Source of the DNA: Paenibacillus doosanensis
GTDB lineage: Bacteria; Bacillota; Bacilli; Paenibacillales; NBRC-103111
DNA: 64,000 bases
Direction of reading: 5' to 3'
Assembly: GCF_025060755.1 (NCBI RefSeq)
Contig: NZ_JANYUY010000012.1
Coordinates: 62,001 to 126,000, forward strand
A program made the position numbers and the translations under genes. Positions 27,702-36,700 of this stretch are shown piece by piece. The notes under the pieces were generated by a model. That model saw nothing but the letters and a program-made list of their open reading frames with translations, ran no database searches and had not been told where the DNA came from. The first letter of the stretch is position 1. The number at the start of each line of letters is the position of its first letter.

Positions 27702-29403
27702 TTACAGCTTAAAGGTGCGGATCGTATTCTGAAGGTCGTCCGCCAGCTTCGAGAGATGCGCGGCCGAACCGGAGATTTCCTCCATTGAGGCAAGCTGATC
27801 TCCGGAAGCCTGGGCGACGCTTCGGGTGTTCTCGCTCGCGCTGCGAGCGATCATCGCCGTCGAGGCGATAGAAGCGGTGATTTGCTCCGTAGCGGCGGCC
27901 ATCTGCTCCGAAGTAGCCGATACTTCCTGAATCTCATGGTTGATCCGTTGAATGTCCTGGAGAATGCGGCCGAACATCGATTGCGTCGTTTCGGCGACCG
28001 CTATGCCCTCGCTCACTTCATGCGTTACGGTATTCACCGCCTCTACGGCGAGTCTCGTCTCGGAGCGGATTTCGTCGATCAATCCGGATATTTGCTCCGC
28101 GGATGCGCTCGATTGGGCCGCCAGCTTCTTCACTTCCGCAGCGACGACGGCAAAGCCTTTGCCTTCCTCGCCCGCTCGGGCCGCTTCGATGGAAGCGTTA
28201 AGCGCAAGAAGATTCGTCTGATTTGCGATGCCGGCGATCATCGTCAAAATGTTGCCGATCTCCTCCGACCGTTCGCCAAGCCGCTGGATAAAATCCGCGG
28301 TCTGTCCGGCCGACGTTTGAATCGAGCCCATCTGGCGGACGACCCGTTCGATCGCGTCGCTGCCGTTCTCCGCATGATGCGACGTTTCTACCGTCCGTTC
28401 CGATACGGCGGAGGATGTTTCGGCAATCCGCCCGATCCCCGCAGCCATCTCCTCCATCGCATTGGCCGTTTCCTCCGTGCTGGCGAGCTGCTCGTTCGAG
28501 CCGCCGGATACTTCCTGGATCGCGGCGGCGACTTGCCTCGACGCGTTCGCGGCCTGATCGGCTCCGGCCGCAAGCTCTTCCGACAAGGCGGCGACCTGGG
28601 ACGATGCGTCGCGCGTTTGCTCGACGGTCAGCCGCAGATTGACGACCATCGCAGCGGCGGCTCCCGCCAAATCGCCCAGCTCGTCCTTGCTGCGCACCTT
28701 GGCCGGCTGAACGGACAGATTCCCCTCCGCTACTTGCATAATCTGAGCAGTCACTTTGCGCAATACGACGACGACGCGCACGTGCATGATCCAGAGCACG
28801 AAGACAGTGGCCAGCACGCTGACCGCCATAAGCGCATAGATGAACACTCTGCCGCCTTTATAGGAACTGGCGACCATCGTCTCCAGCCGCAATGGCGCCG
28901 TCATGATTCAGCTTCTTCAGATCGTTGAAGCTCGTCTGCATATCGTCGAACAGCTTCTGCCCGTCGTTAAGCAGCTCCATAGCTTTGTCCCGGTTGTTGC
29001 TGCGGCTCGCTTCAAGCGCCAGCTTATTGTTATCCTTGAATTGTTTCCAAGAAGCTTTTAACTGCTCGAACTGGACCTTTTCGCCATCCGAGTGCAGCGT
29101 CGTTTCATAAACGGCGAGGTTTGTGTCAAACTTGTCGTACAGCTGGGCGATGCTATTGCTGAGTACGTCCATAGTAGACGCATCAGTTTCGTCCTTATGC
29201 CTGTAGGTCAAATTGAGTACATGTTCCGCTTCAAAATTCAATTCGTTGATCGATTCGACGCCAGGCACCCAAACGGCGGTGATGCTGTCGACTCGGCCTT
29301 TCATATAGTCCATCGTCTTGACGGACAAATAACCTAACGCAAACAATAATAACAATACAATACCGAATCCCAGCAGCAATTTTTTGCCTACAGTAAACCG
29401 CAT
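27702..29403 (-). pseudogene. Methyl-accepting chemotaxis protein broken by a frameshift
   Basis: The first frame (29403 to 28858) gives an N-terminal membrane helix (LLLGFGIVLLLLFALGYL) and a four-helix-bundle MCP sensor; the second frame (reading on from 28904) gives the second membrane helix ([18 protein letters not shown]), a HAMP domain and a complete signalling hairpin with the tip [19 protein letters not shown]. Joined, they give an ordinary MCP of about 565 residues. The frame changes around 28878-28884, consistent with loss of one base. A ribosome site GAGGTG precedes the first ATG. It is a real mutation, a sequencing error or, less likely, programmed shifting. Confidence 0.85.
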
Positions 29404-29442
29404 GACGTCACCTCATAATATAGTAAGTAGGTACTATGTATA

Positions 29443-29470
29443 TCTTCGACAAATCTCCGGCAAATGTTTA
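29443..29470 (-). promoter_or_regulatory. Possible sigma-D-type promoter of the chemotaxis gene
   Basis: Minus strand TAAA (29470-29467), 16-base spacer, GTCGAAGA (29450-29443), similar to the flagellar consensus TAAA-N14-16-GCCGATAA, 40-67 bases before the start. Confidence 0.4.
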
Positions 29471-29481
29471 TAACATCCTGC

Positions 29482-29510
29482 TTGCATCGCTCTCTTAATT
29501 TTCATATAAT
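29482..29510 (+). promoter_or_regulatory. Sigma-A promoter of the pheST leader
   Basis: TTGCAT (29482-29487), 17-base spacer, TATAAT (29505-29510). It lies just before the T-box leader. Confidence 0.8.
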
Positions 29511-29537
29511 ACAGTGTAAAGTTGCATATTGTTTAAA

Positions 29538-29856
29538 TGCGTTGACGGAGAAAAGTACGCAGTACTTCTATACAGGGAGGAGCCGCCGGAGATTGAGAGC
29601 GGTTCTACAGAAACAGGCTGTCGAAGTTCGCTCCTGAGCAGTCTTCTGAAACTGCGGCCCATGCCGGCTGCGAGCAAGTAGGAAGAAACCGGCGAGAACG
29701 TCTATGTTCGGAACCGTTACATTCAATGAGTGAGAAGGAACGCTTTGTTCTCGGTTTATCCGGCATTTGCGCCGGAAGCTGCGAGGCAAGCGCTCTTCTA
29801 ACAAGGGTGGTACCACGGCTTTTTCGTCCCTTATACGGGAGAAAAAGCCTTTTTTT
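29538..29856 (+). promoter_or_regulatory. T-box riboswitch, phenylalanine
   Basis: The signature AAGGGTGGTACCACGG is at 29803-29818. It overlaps a terminator hairpin, GGCTTTTTC (29817-29825) with GAAAAAGCC (29841-29849), followed by seven T. Stem I opens with GAGAAAAGTACGCAG. Uncharged tRNA pairing to the TGG bulge stabilises the antiterminator. The amino acid is taken from the genes it controls (pheS, pheT); I did not fix the specifier codon. Confidence 0.93.
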
Positions 29857-29937
29857 GTTGTCCGGAGCATGGTTTCGGCTCGGGGAAAACGCGGCAGCAA
29901 AAGGACGATTCAGCACATTTCATAAGGAGGATGAACG

Positions 29938-30972
29938 ATGAAAGAGCGGTTGGAAGCTTTGAAGGCCGAAGCGCTGCAGGAGCTGGCGCAAGTTACGAGC
30001 CAACAGCAGCTGGCTGAAATGAGAATCAAATATTTGGGCAAAAAGGGGCCGTTGACCGAAATTTTGCGCGGTATGGGCTCGCTTAGCGCGGAGGAGCGCC
30101 CGATCATCGGCCAAGTGGCCAACGAGGTGCGCGGCGCGATCGAAGCGGTGATCGAAAGCAAGCAGGAGGAGTACCAGAAGGCCGAGACGGAGGCGCGTCT
30201 GCGCGCGGAGACGATCGACGTTACGCTGCCGGGCAGACCGTCCCCAATCGGTGCGACGCATCCGATCAATAAGGTCATTCAGCAGATCGAGGATATTTTC
30301 ATCGGCATGGGTTACACCGTCGCGGAAGGGCCGGAGGTCGAGCAGGATTATTATAATTTCGAAGCGCTCAATTTGCCGAAAAACCACCCGGCGCGGGATA
30401 TGCAGGATTCCTTCTACATTACCGAAGAAATTTTGATGCGGACGCAAACTTCTCCGGTGCAGGTGCGCACGATGGAGAAGATGAAAGGCGAGGTGCCGGT
30501 CAAAATCATCTGTCCGGGCAAAGTATACCGCCGCGACGACGACGATGCGACCCACTCCCATATGTTTACGCAAATCGAAGGCTTGGTGATCGACCGCAAT
30601 ATTCGGATGAGCGATCTGAAAGGGACGCTGCTGCAATTTGTGCGCGAGCTGTTCGGGCATCATACGCAAATTCGTCTGCGTCCCAGCTTCTTCCCGTTCA
30701 CGGAGCCGAGCGTCGAGGTCGACGTGACTTGCGCCATGTGCAAGGGTTCGGGCTGCCGCGTATGCAAGCAATCCGGCTGGCTGGAAATTCTCGGCGCGGG
30801 CATGGTTCATCCGAACGTGCTGGAAAAAGGCGGCTACGATCCCGAGGAATACAGCGGCTTCGCTTTCGGTATGGGCGTGGAGCGCGTAGCGATGCTGAAG
30901 TACGATATTGAAGATATTCGCCATTTTTATACGAACGACCTTCGTTTCTTGAAGCAGTTCGCCCATTTGTAA
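29938..30972 (+). CDS. pheS: Phenylalanyl-tRNA synthetase alpha subunit
   Basis: 344 residues, the catalytic subunit of the (alpha-beta)2 class II enzyme that charges tRNA-Phe. An N-terminal coiled-coil arm (residues 1-85) is followed by the class II core: [29 protein letters not shown], the motif 2 region [20 protein letters not shown], and [11 protein letters not shown] and [14 protein letters not shown] of motif 3. AAGGAGG precedes the ATG. Length is normal. Expression is controlled by the T-box just upstream. Confidence 0.97.
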   Translation: MKERLEALKAEALQELAQVTSQQQLAEMRIKYLGKKGPLTEILRGMGSLSAEERPIIGQVANEVRGAIEAVIESKQEEYQKAETEARLRAETIDVTLPGRPSPIGATHPINKVIQQIEDIFIGMGYTVAEGPEVEQDYYNFEALNLPKNHPARDMQDSFYITEEILMRTQTSPVQVRTMEKMKGEVPVKIICPGKVYRRDDDDATHSHMFTQIEGLVIDRNIRMSDLKGTLLQFVRELFGHHTQIRLRPSFFPFTEPSVEVDVTCAMCKGSGCRVCKQSGWLEILGAGMVHPNVLEKGGYDPEEYSGFAFGMGVERVAMLKYDIEDIRHFYTNDLRFLKQFAHL

Positions 30973-30995
30973 TCGAGAGGAGCGATCAGAACGAC

Positions 30996-33437
30996 ATGAA
31001 AGTATCATATCAATGGCTGTCCCAATATGTGGACGTGAACGGATATACGGCCGACGAGCTGGCGGAGAAGCTGACGCGAAGCGGCATTGAAGTGGACATT
31101 GTGGAGAAGCGCAATAAAGGGGTCGAGAAAGTATTCGTCGGCTTCGTCAAATCCCGCGAGAAGCATCCCGATGCGGATAAATTGAGCGTTTGCACGGTGG
31201 ATGTCGGCCAAGGGGAAGACCTGCAAATCGTATGCGGGGCCAAAAACGTAGCCGCAGGGCAAAAGGTGCCCGTAGCGGTCGTCGGCGCGAAGCTGCCGGA
31301 CGGCTTGGTCATCAAGCGGGCGAAGCTGCGCGGCGTAGAGTCGCAAGGGATGATCTGCTCGGCGAAGGAGCTCGGTCTTAACGACAAGCTGCTGCCGAAG
31401 GAAATTCAGGAAGGCATTCTGGTGCTTCCGGAGGAAACGCCCGTCGGAGAAAGCATTCTGGATGTGCTCGCCATTAACGACGAGGTGCTCGATTTCGATC
31501 TGACGCCTAACCGTTCCGACTGCTTGAGCATGCTCGGCGCCGCCTATGAGATCGCCGCCATTCTCGGGCGTCCGGTGCGGCTGCCGGATGCGGAGCAGGG
31601 GCTGGACGGTTCGGGGACGCAGGCCGCGGACCACATCTCCGTAGAGATTGCCGCAAAGGAACAATGCTCGCATTATGCAGCGCGCTATATCGAGAATGTG
31701 AAGATCGGGCCGTCTCCGCTCTGGATGCAGAACCGGCTGATGGCGGCAGGCGTTCGGCCGATCAACAATATCGTCGACATCACCAATTTCGTTATGCTGG
31801 AATACGGCCAGCCGCTGCATGCCTTCGACGCCGACAAGCTGGAAGGTGGCCATATCGAGGTGCGGATGGCGAAGCAGGGCGAGAAGCTCGTTACGCTGGA
31901 CGGCGCCGAGCGCGCGCTCGAACCGCATATGTTGCTGATTACCGACGGCGTGAAGCCGGTCGGACTGGCAGGCGTGATGGGCGGAGAAAACTCCGAAGTG
32001 ACGGACGGCACCGTGCGGATTTTGCTCGAATCGGCCAAGTTCGACGGCGGTACCGTAAGGAAAACATCCCGCCAGCTCGGGTTGCGCTCGGAAGCTTCGC
32101 TTCGCTTCGAGAAGGAAGTCAATCCCGAGGCGGTCATTCCCGCTCTGAACCGCGCCGCTTCGCTGATGGCGCAGTACGCCGGAGGTCAGGTGGCGTCAGG
32201 CATCGTGGAGGCGGTGACGGAGCGTCACGCTCCGGTGCAGATCGATCTGAGCGTCGGCCGGATCAATCAGTATTTGGGCACGGCGCTGTCGCTGGAAGAG
32301 GTGCAGGCGATTTTTGACCGGCTGCACTTCTCCGCCGATGTGCAGGGAGACGTCCTGACCGTCCATGTGCCGAGCCGCCGCGGAGATATTACGCGCACGG
32401 TCGATCTGATCGAGGAAGTCGCCAGACTGTACGGCTACGACAACATTCCGACGACGCTGATGAGCGGCGTAACGACGCCGGGATCGCTGACCCGGGAACA
32501 GGCGATTCGCCGCATCGCCCGCAATGTGCTGTCGGGCAAAGGACTTCACGAAACGATCACCTACACGTTCACTCATCCCGATCAAATCGGCCAGCTGCCC
32601 GGCTCTTATACGGAAGCCAAGCCGATCGCGCTGTCGATGCCGATGAGCGAAGAGCGCAGCACGCTGCGCACGAGCCTCCTGCCGCATTTGCTGGACGTGG
32701 CGGTGTATAACCGCAACCGCAATACGGACGATGTGGCGATCTTCGAGATCGGCAAAGCGTTCGTTACAGACGAAGCGACGCTGACCAAGCTGCCGGAAGA
32801 GAAGCTGCTGCTGTCCGCCCTGATGACCGGCAAACGCCATGAAACGCATTGGTCGGGCAAATCCGGAGACGTCGACTTTTATGATCTGAAGGGCGTGTTC
32901 GAAAGCCTTGTCGCCTATCTGGGCATCGATGGCATCGGCTATCAATCGGCGCAGCCGGAAGGCTTCCATCCGGGGCGTACGGCGAGCATTACGCTGCAAA
33001 CGGCGGAAGGAACTTCCATTATCGGTTACCTGGGACAACTGCATCCGGCGCTTCAGCAGCAGAAGGATTTGGCCGACACGTATGTGTTGGAAGTGGATTT
33101 CGAAGCGCTGACGTCTCAAGCCGACGAGTCGATCACCCATAAGCTGCTGCCGCGTTACCCTGCCATCGGGCGCGATATCGCCGTTGTAGTGGGCCGGGAG
33201 GTGCCTGTCGGCGATCTGATCGCGCAAGTGCGAGAAGTGGCCGGAGCTCTGCTTGAGTCGATTCAAGTGTTCGACATCTATACGGGAGAGCGTCTCGGAG
33301 CGGATAAGAAGAGCGTTGCGCTGGCGCTCGTATACCGCACTGCGCAGCGGACGCTGACGGACGAAGAAGTAAGCGAATTGCACGCCAAGGTCGTCTCGGC
33401 GCTCGAACAATCGTTCGGAGCCGAACTGAGAAAATAG
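30996..33437 (+). CDS. pheT: Phenylalanyl-tRNA synthetase beta subunit
   Basis: 813 residues, of normal length. Domains in order: tRNA-binding OB fold (residues about 40-155, VCGAKNVAAGQKVPVA), B3/B4 editing domain (about 210-385), B5 DNA-binding-like domain (about 410-480), a class II-like inactive core (about 490-690), and the C-terminal FDX-ACB anticodon-binding domain (from about 715, PRYPAIGRDIAVVV). It follows pheS by 23 bases and ends in a terminator. Confidence 0.97.
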   Translation: MKVSYQWLSQYVDVNGYTADELAEKLTRSGIEVDIVEKRNKGVEKVFVGFVKSREKHPDADKLSVCTVDVGQGEDLQIVCGAKNVAAGQKVPVAVVGAKLPDGLVIKRAKLRGVESQGMICSAKELGLNDKLLPKEIQEGILVLPEETPVGESILDVLAINDEVLDFDLTPNRSDCLSMLGAAYEIAAILGRPVRLPDAEQGLDGSGTQAADHISVEIAAKEQCSHYAARYIENVKIGPSPLWMQNRLMAAGVRPINNIVDITNFVMLEYGQPLHAFDADKLEGGHIEVRMAKQGEKLVTLDGAERALEPHMLLITDGVKPVGLAGVMGGENSEVTDGTVRILLESAKFDGGTVRKTSRQLGLRSEASLRFEKEVNPEAVIPALNRAASLMAQYAGGQVASGIVEAVTERHAPVQIDLSVGRINQYLGTALSLEEVQAIFDRLHFSADVQGDVLTVHVPSRRGDITRTVDLIEEVARLYGYDNIPTTLMSGVTTPGSLTREQAIRRIARNVLSGKGLHETITYTFTHPDQIGQLPGSYTEAKPIALSMPMSEERSTLRTSLLPHLLDVAVYNRNRNTDDVAIFEIGKAFVTDEATLTKLPEEKLLLSALMTGKRHETHWSGKSGDVDFYDLKGVFESLVAYLGIDGIGYQSAQPEGFHPGRTASITLQTAEGTSIIGYLGQLHPALQQQKDLADTYVLEVDFEALTSQADESITHKLLPRYPAIGRDIAVVVGREVPVGDLIAQVREVAGALLESIQVFDIYTGERLGADKKSVALALVYRTAQRTLTDEEVSELHAKVVSALEQSFGAELRK

Positions 33438-33494
33438 ATTTTCGGGGGAAACTCGGAAATTGTCATAAAGTCGCCTGCTACAGCAGGAAAAAGG

Positions 33495-33540
33495 CTTCCT
33501 CGTATCGAACTGTTTATGGAGATACGGGGAAGTCTTTTTT
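33495..33540 (+). terminator. Intrinsic terminator of pheST
   Basis: CTTCCTCGTATC (33495-33506) pairs with GATACGGGGAAG (33521-33532) with one wobble, then a T run. Confidence 0.88.
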
Positions 33541-33545
33541 ACTTC

Positions 33546-33575
33546 CAGGAAATGATGCGCGGCAGTTTCCTGCGG
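33546..33575 (+). repeat. Terminator-following repeat, left-half copy
   Basis: AGGAAATGATGCGCGGC plus GTTTCCTG, nearly identical to 39199-39224. It starts six bases after the pheT terminator T run. Only the first hairpin is kept. Confidence 0.6.
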
Positions 33576-33732
33576 TACGTTTCGCGAGCGCAATTTCAAG
33601 CCGAGAAGCGCCGTATCGGAAGCTGCCGGCGAGGTTCCGGATTCTGTCCAAGTTTCACTCGTTGCGACACATCGTATCTCGAATCGGAACATGAAAACCG
33701 CTTCTGATAAGGTTCGAAAGGAGAGCTTGCTT

Positions 33733-36700
33733 GTGACCCAAGAAGATAAAATCCGGATGACGGTGGACATATTCGGCAACCAGTACAAGCTGGTGGCCAA
33801 AACCAGCGCCACGAATATGAAACGAGTAATCGCGCAAGTCAACGAACAGATGCATAAAATCGCTGCGGGCTCCCCGCGTTTGGATACACCGAAAATTGCC
33901 GTATTGGCGGCTGTACATATCGCAGATGACTATTTCAAGATTCAAGACGACATGGAGGCGCTGCGCGAGAAGCAGAAACAGCTCGACAAGACGAAGGAAG
34001 AGTTCTCCCAGCTGAAAGAACGCCATGCGGTGCTGCTGCAGGAGCTTGAAGTCGAGAGGGAGATGCTGAAGGAACTGGAGGCGAGCAGCCAAAGAGCCGA
34101 GGAGGAACGGAATCAGGCGCAGGCCCGGATCGCCGAGCTGCAGACGGAAGCGGAGCAGTCGGAGCTGAAGCGGAGCGAATTGGAAGGCTTGATTCGCAGC
34201 GAGCGAGAGCGCCGTTCCGAGCTGGAGCAGGAGCTGGCGGCCCAGCGCCTTACCGTGGCGGAGCTTGAGGAGCTGAGCCGGATGCAAGAGACCGAGCTGA
34301 CGGAGAAAGCGCAGCAGGCGGAAGCCGAAGCCGAGCGGCTGCAAGAAGAGGCCGAGAGGCTGAAGCAGGAGCATGCGCAGCTCGAAGAGCGGATGAAGCA
34401 GGAACAGGAGCGATCCGGAAATCTGGAGCGCGAGCTCGGGGAGCGGCGCGAAGCCGCAGCCGAGTTTGAAGAGCTGAGCCGGATGCAGGAGATGGAGCTG
34501 ACGGCGAGAGCGGAGCAGGCGGAGAAGGAAGCGTCTGCATTGAAGTCGGCTCTTGATAAGCTGAATGAAGAGCGCGACCGGCTTGGCGAGCAAATCAAGG
34601 GCGAGCAGGAACGTGCAAGCGGCCTGGAACAGCAGCTTGAAGAGCAGCGTGCGGCGGCGTCCGAGCTTGAAGAGCTGCAGCGGCTGCAAGAGGAACAATT
34701 TGCGGCGCAGGCGGAGCAGGCACGCAAGGAAGCGGCCCGGCTTCAGACGGAATTGGAACAATCGAAGCAGGAACGGGAGCGGCTGCAGACGGAGCTGAGC
34801 AGCGAGCAGGAGCGCAGCTTCGATCTGGAGCAAGAGCTGGTTGCGCAGCGCAACGCGACAGCCGAAGCGGAGGAATTGATCCGCTTGCAGGAGGAGGAAT
34901 TTGCGGCCAAAGCGGAGCAAGCGCAGAATGAGGCGGCGGAGCTTCGCGCGGGGCTGGAGCTTCGGAAGCAAGAGGCGGATCGTCAGCACCAAGAATTGGA
35001 ACGGCTGCAGGAGCAGGCGGCACAGGCCGAGACGTTGGGAGCCGGATTGCAGGCGGAGCTGGAGCGGATGCAATCCGAGCGCGTCCGGCTGGAAGCGGAG
35101 GCGGAACAGGCGCGGACGCAAAGGAGCGAACAGCAGGAGCAGATCGCGCAGTTGGAAGTCCGCGTAAGCGAAGCGGCTGAGCGGATCGCTCAGCTTATGC
35201 AAGAGCTTGCGTCGCAGCGTGAATCGGCGGCGGAGTTCGAGGAGCTGAGCCGTATGCAGGAAGCCGAGCTGACGGAGAAGCTGGAGCGGTATGCAGCGGG
35301 CGAAGCGGAACTGCAGGCCGAGCTGGAGCGCCGGAAGCAAGAGGCTGATCGTCAGCAGGAACGGTTGGAACGGCTGCAAGAGCAGGCGGCGCAGGCCGAA
35401 TCGCGCGGAGCCGAGCTGCAATCGGAGCTGGAACGCGAGCAAGCGAAGCGTTCCGGGTTAGAGGCGGAAGCGGAGCAGGTACGGACGCAAGATGCCGAGC
35501 GGCAGGAGCGGATCGCGCAGCTGGAGGCCCGCGTAAGCGAAGCGGCCGAGCGGATCGCTCAGCTCACGCAAGAGCTTGCGTCGCAGCGTGAATCGGCGGC
35601 GGAGTTCGAGGAGCTGAGCCGTATGCAGGAAGCCGAGCTGACGGAGAAGCTGGAGCGGTACGCGGCGGGCGAAGCGGAGCTGCAAGCCGAGCTGGAGCGT
35701 CAGCGGCAAGAGGCTGATCGTCAGCAGGAACGGCTGCAAGAGCAGGCGGCGCAGGCTGAAGCGCGCGGAGCCGAGCTGCAATCGGAGCTGGAACGCGAGC
35801 AAGCGAAGCGTTCCGGGCTGGAGGCGGAAGCGGAGCAGGCTCGGACGCGAGATGCCGAGCGGCAGGAGCAAATCGCGCAGCTGGAGGCCCGTGTGAGCGA
35901 AGCGGCCGAGCGGATCGCTCAGCTCACGCAAGAGCTTACGTCGCAGCGCGAGTCGGCAGCGGAGTTTGAAGAACTGAGCCGTATGCAAGAGGCTGAGCTG
36001 ACCGAGAAGCTGGAGCAATACGCGGCGGGCGAAGCGGAGCTGCAAGCCGAGCTGGAGCGCCGGAAGCAAGAACTGGATCGTCAGCGGCAAGAGGCGGATC
36101 GACAGCAGGAACAGTTGGAACGGCTGCAGGAGCAGGCGGCACAGGCCGAAGCGCGCGGAGCCGAGCTGCAGGCGGAGCTGGATCGTCAGCGGCAAGAGGC
36201 GGATCGACAGCAGGAACAGTTGGAGCGGCTGCAGGAGCAGACGGCGCAGGCCGAATCGCGCGGAGCGGAGCTGCAGGCGGAGCTGGATCGTCAGCGGCAA
36301 GAGGCGGATCGACAGCAGGAACAGTTGGAGCGGCTGCAGGAGCAGACGGCGCAGGCCGAATCGCGCGGAGCGGAGCTGCAATCGGCGCTGGAACGCGAGC
36401 GTGCGGAGCGTTCCGGGCTGGAAGCGGAAGCGGAGCAGGCGCGGACGCGAGATGCCGAGCGACAGGAGCAAATCGCGCAGCTGGAGGCCCGTGTAAGCGA
36501 AGCGGCCGAGCGGATCGCTCAGCTTACGCAAGAGCTTGCGTCGCAGCGCGAGTCGGCAGCGGAGTTCGAGGAGCTTAGCCGTATGCAAGAGGCCGAGCTG
36601 ACCGAGAAGCTGGAGCGCTATGCGGCGGGCGAAGCGGAGTTGCAAGCCGAGCTGGAGCGCCGGAAGCAAGAGACGGACCGTCAGCGGCAAGAGACGGATC

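Noticed and set aside
27882-28928. 348-codon antisense frame over the chemotaxis gene
   Set aside because: Arginine/glycine-rich antisense reading of GC-rich coding DNA; the minus strand holds a complete MCP signalling domain.
32196-33842. 548-codon antisense frame over pheT
   Set aside because: Opposite a fully recognised pheT with normal length and motifs; no start signal or domain on the antisense strand.
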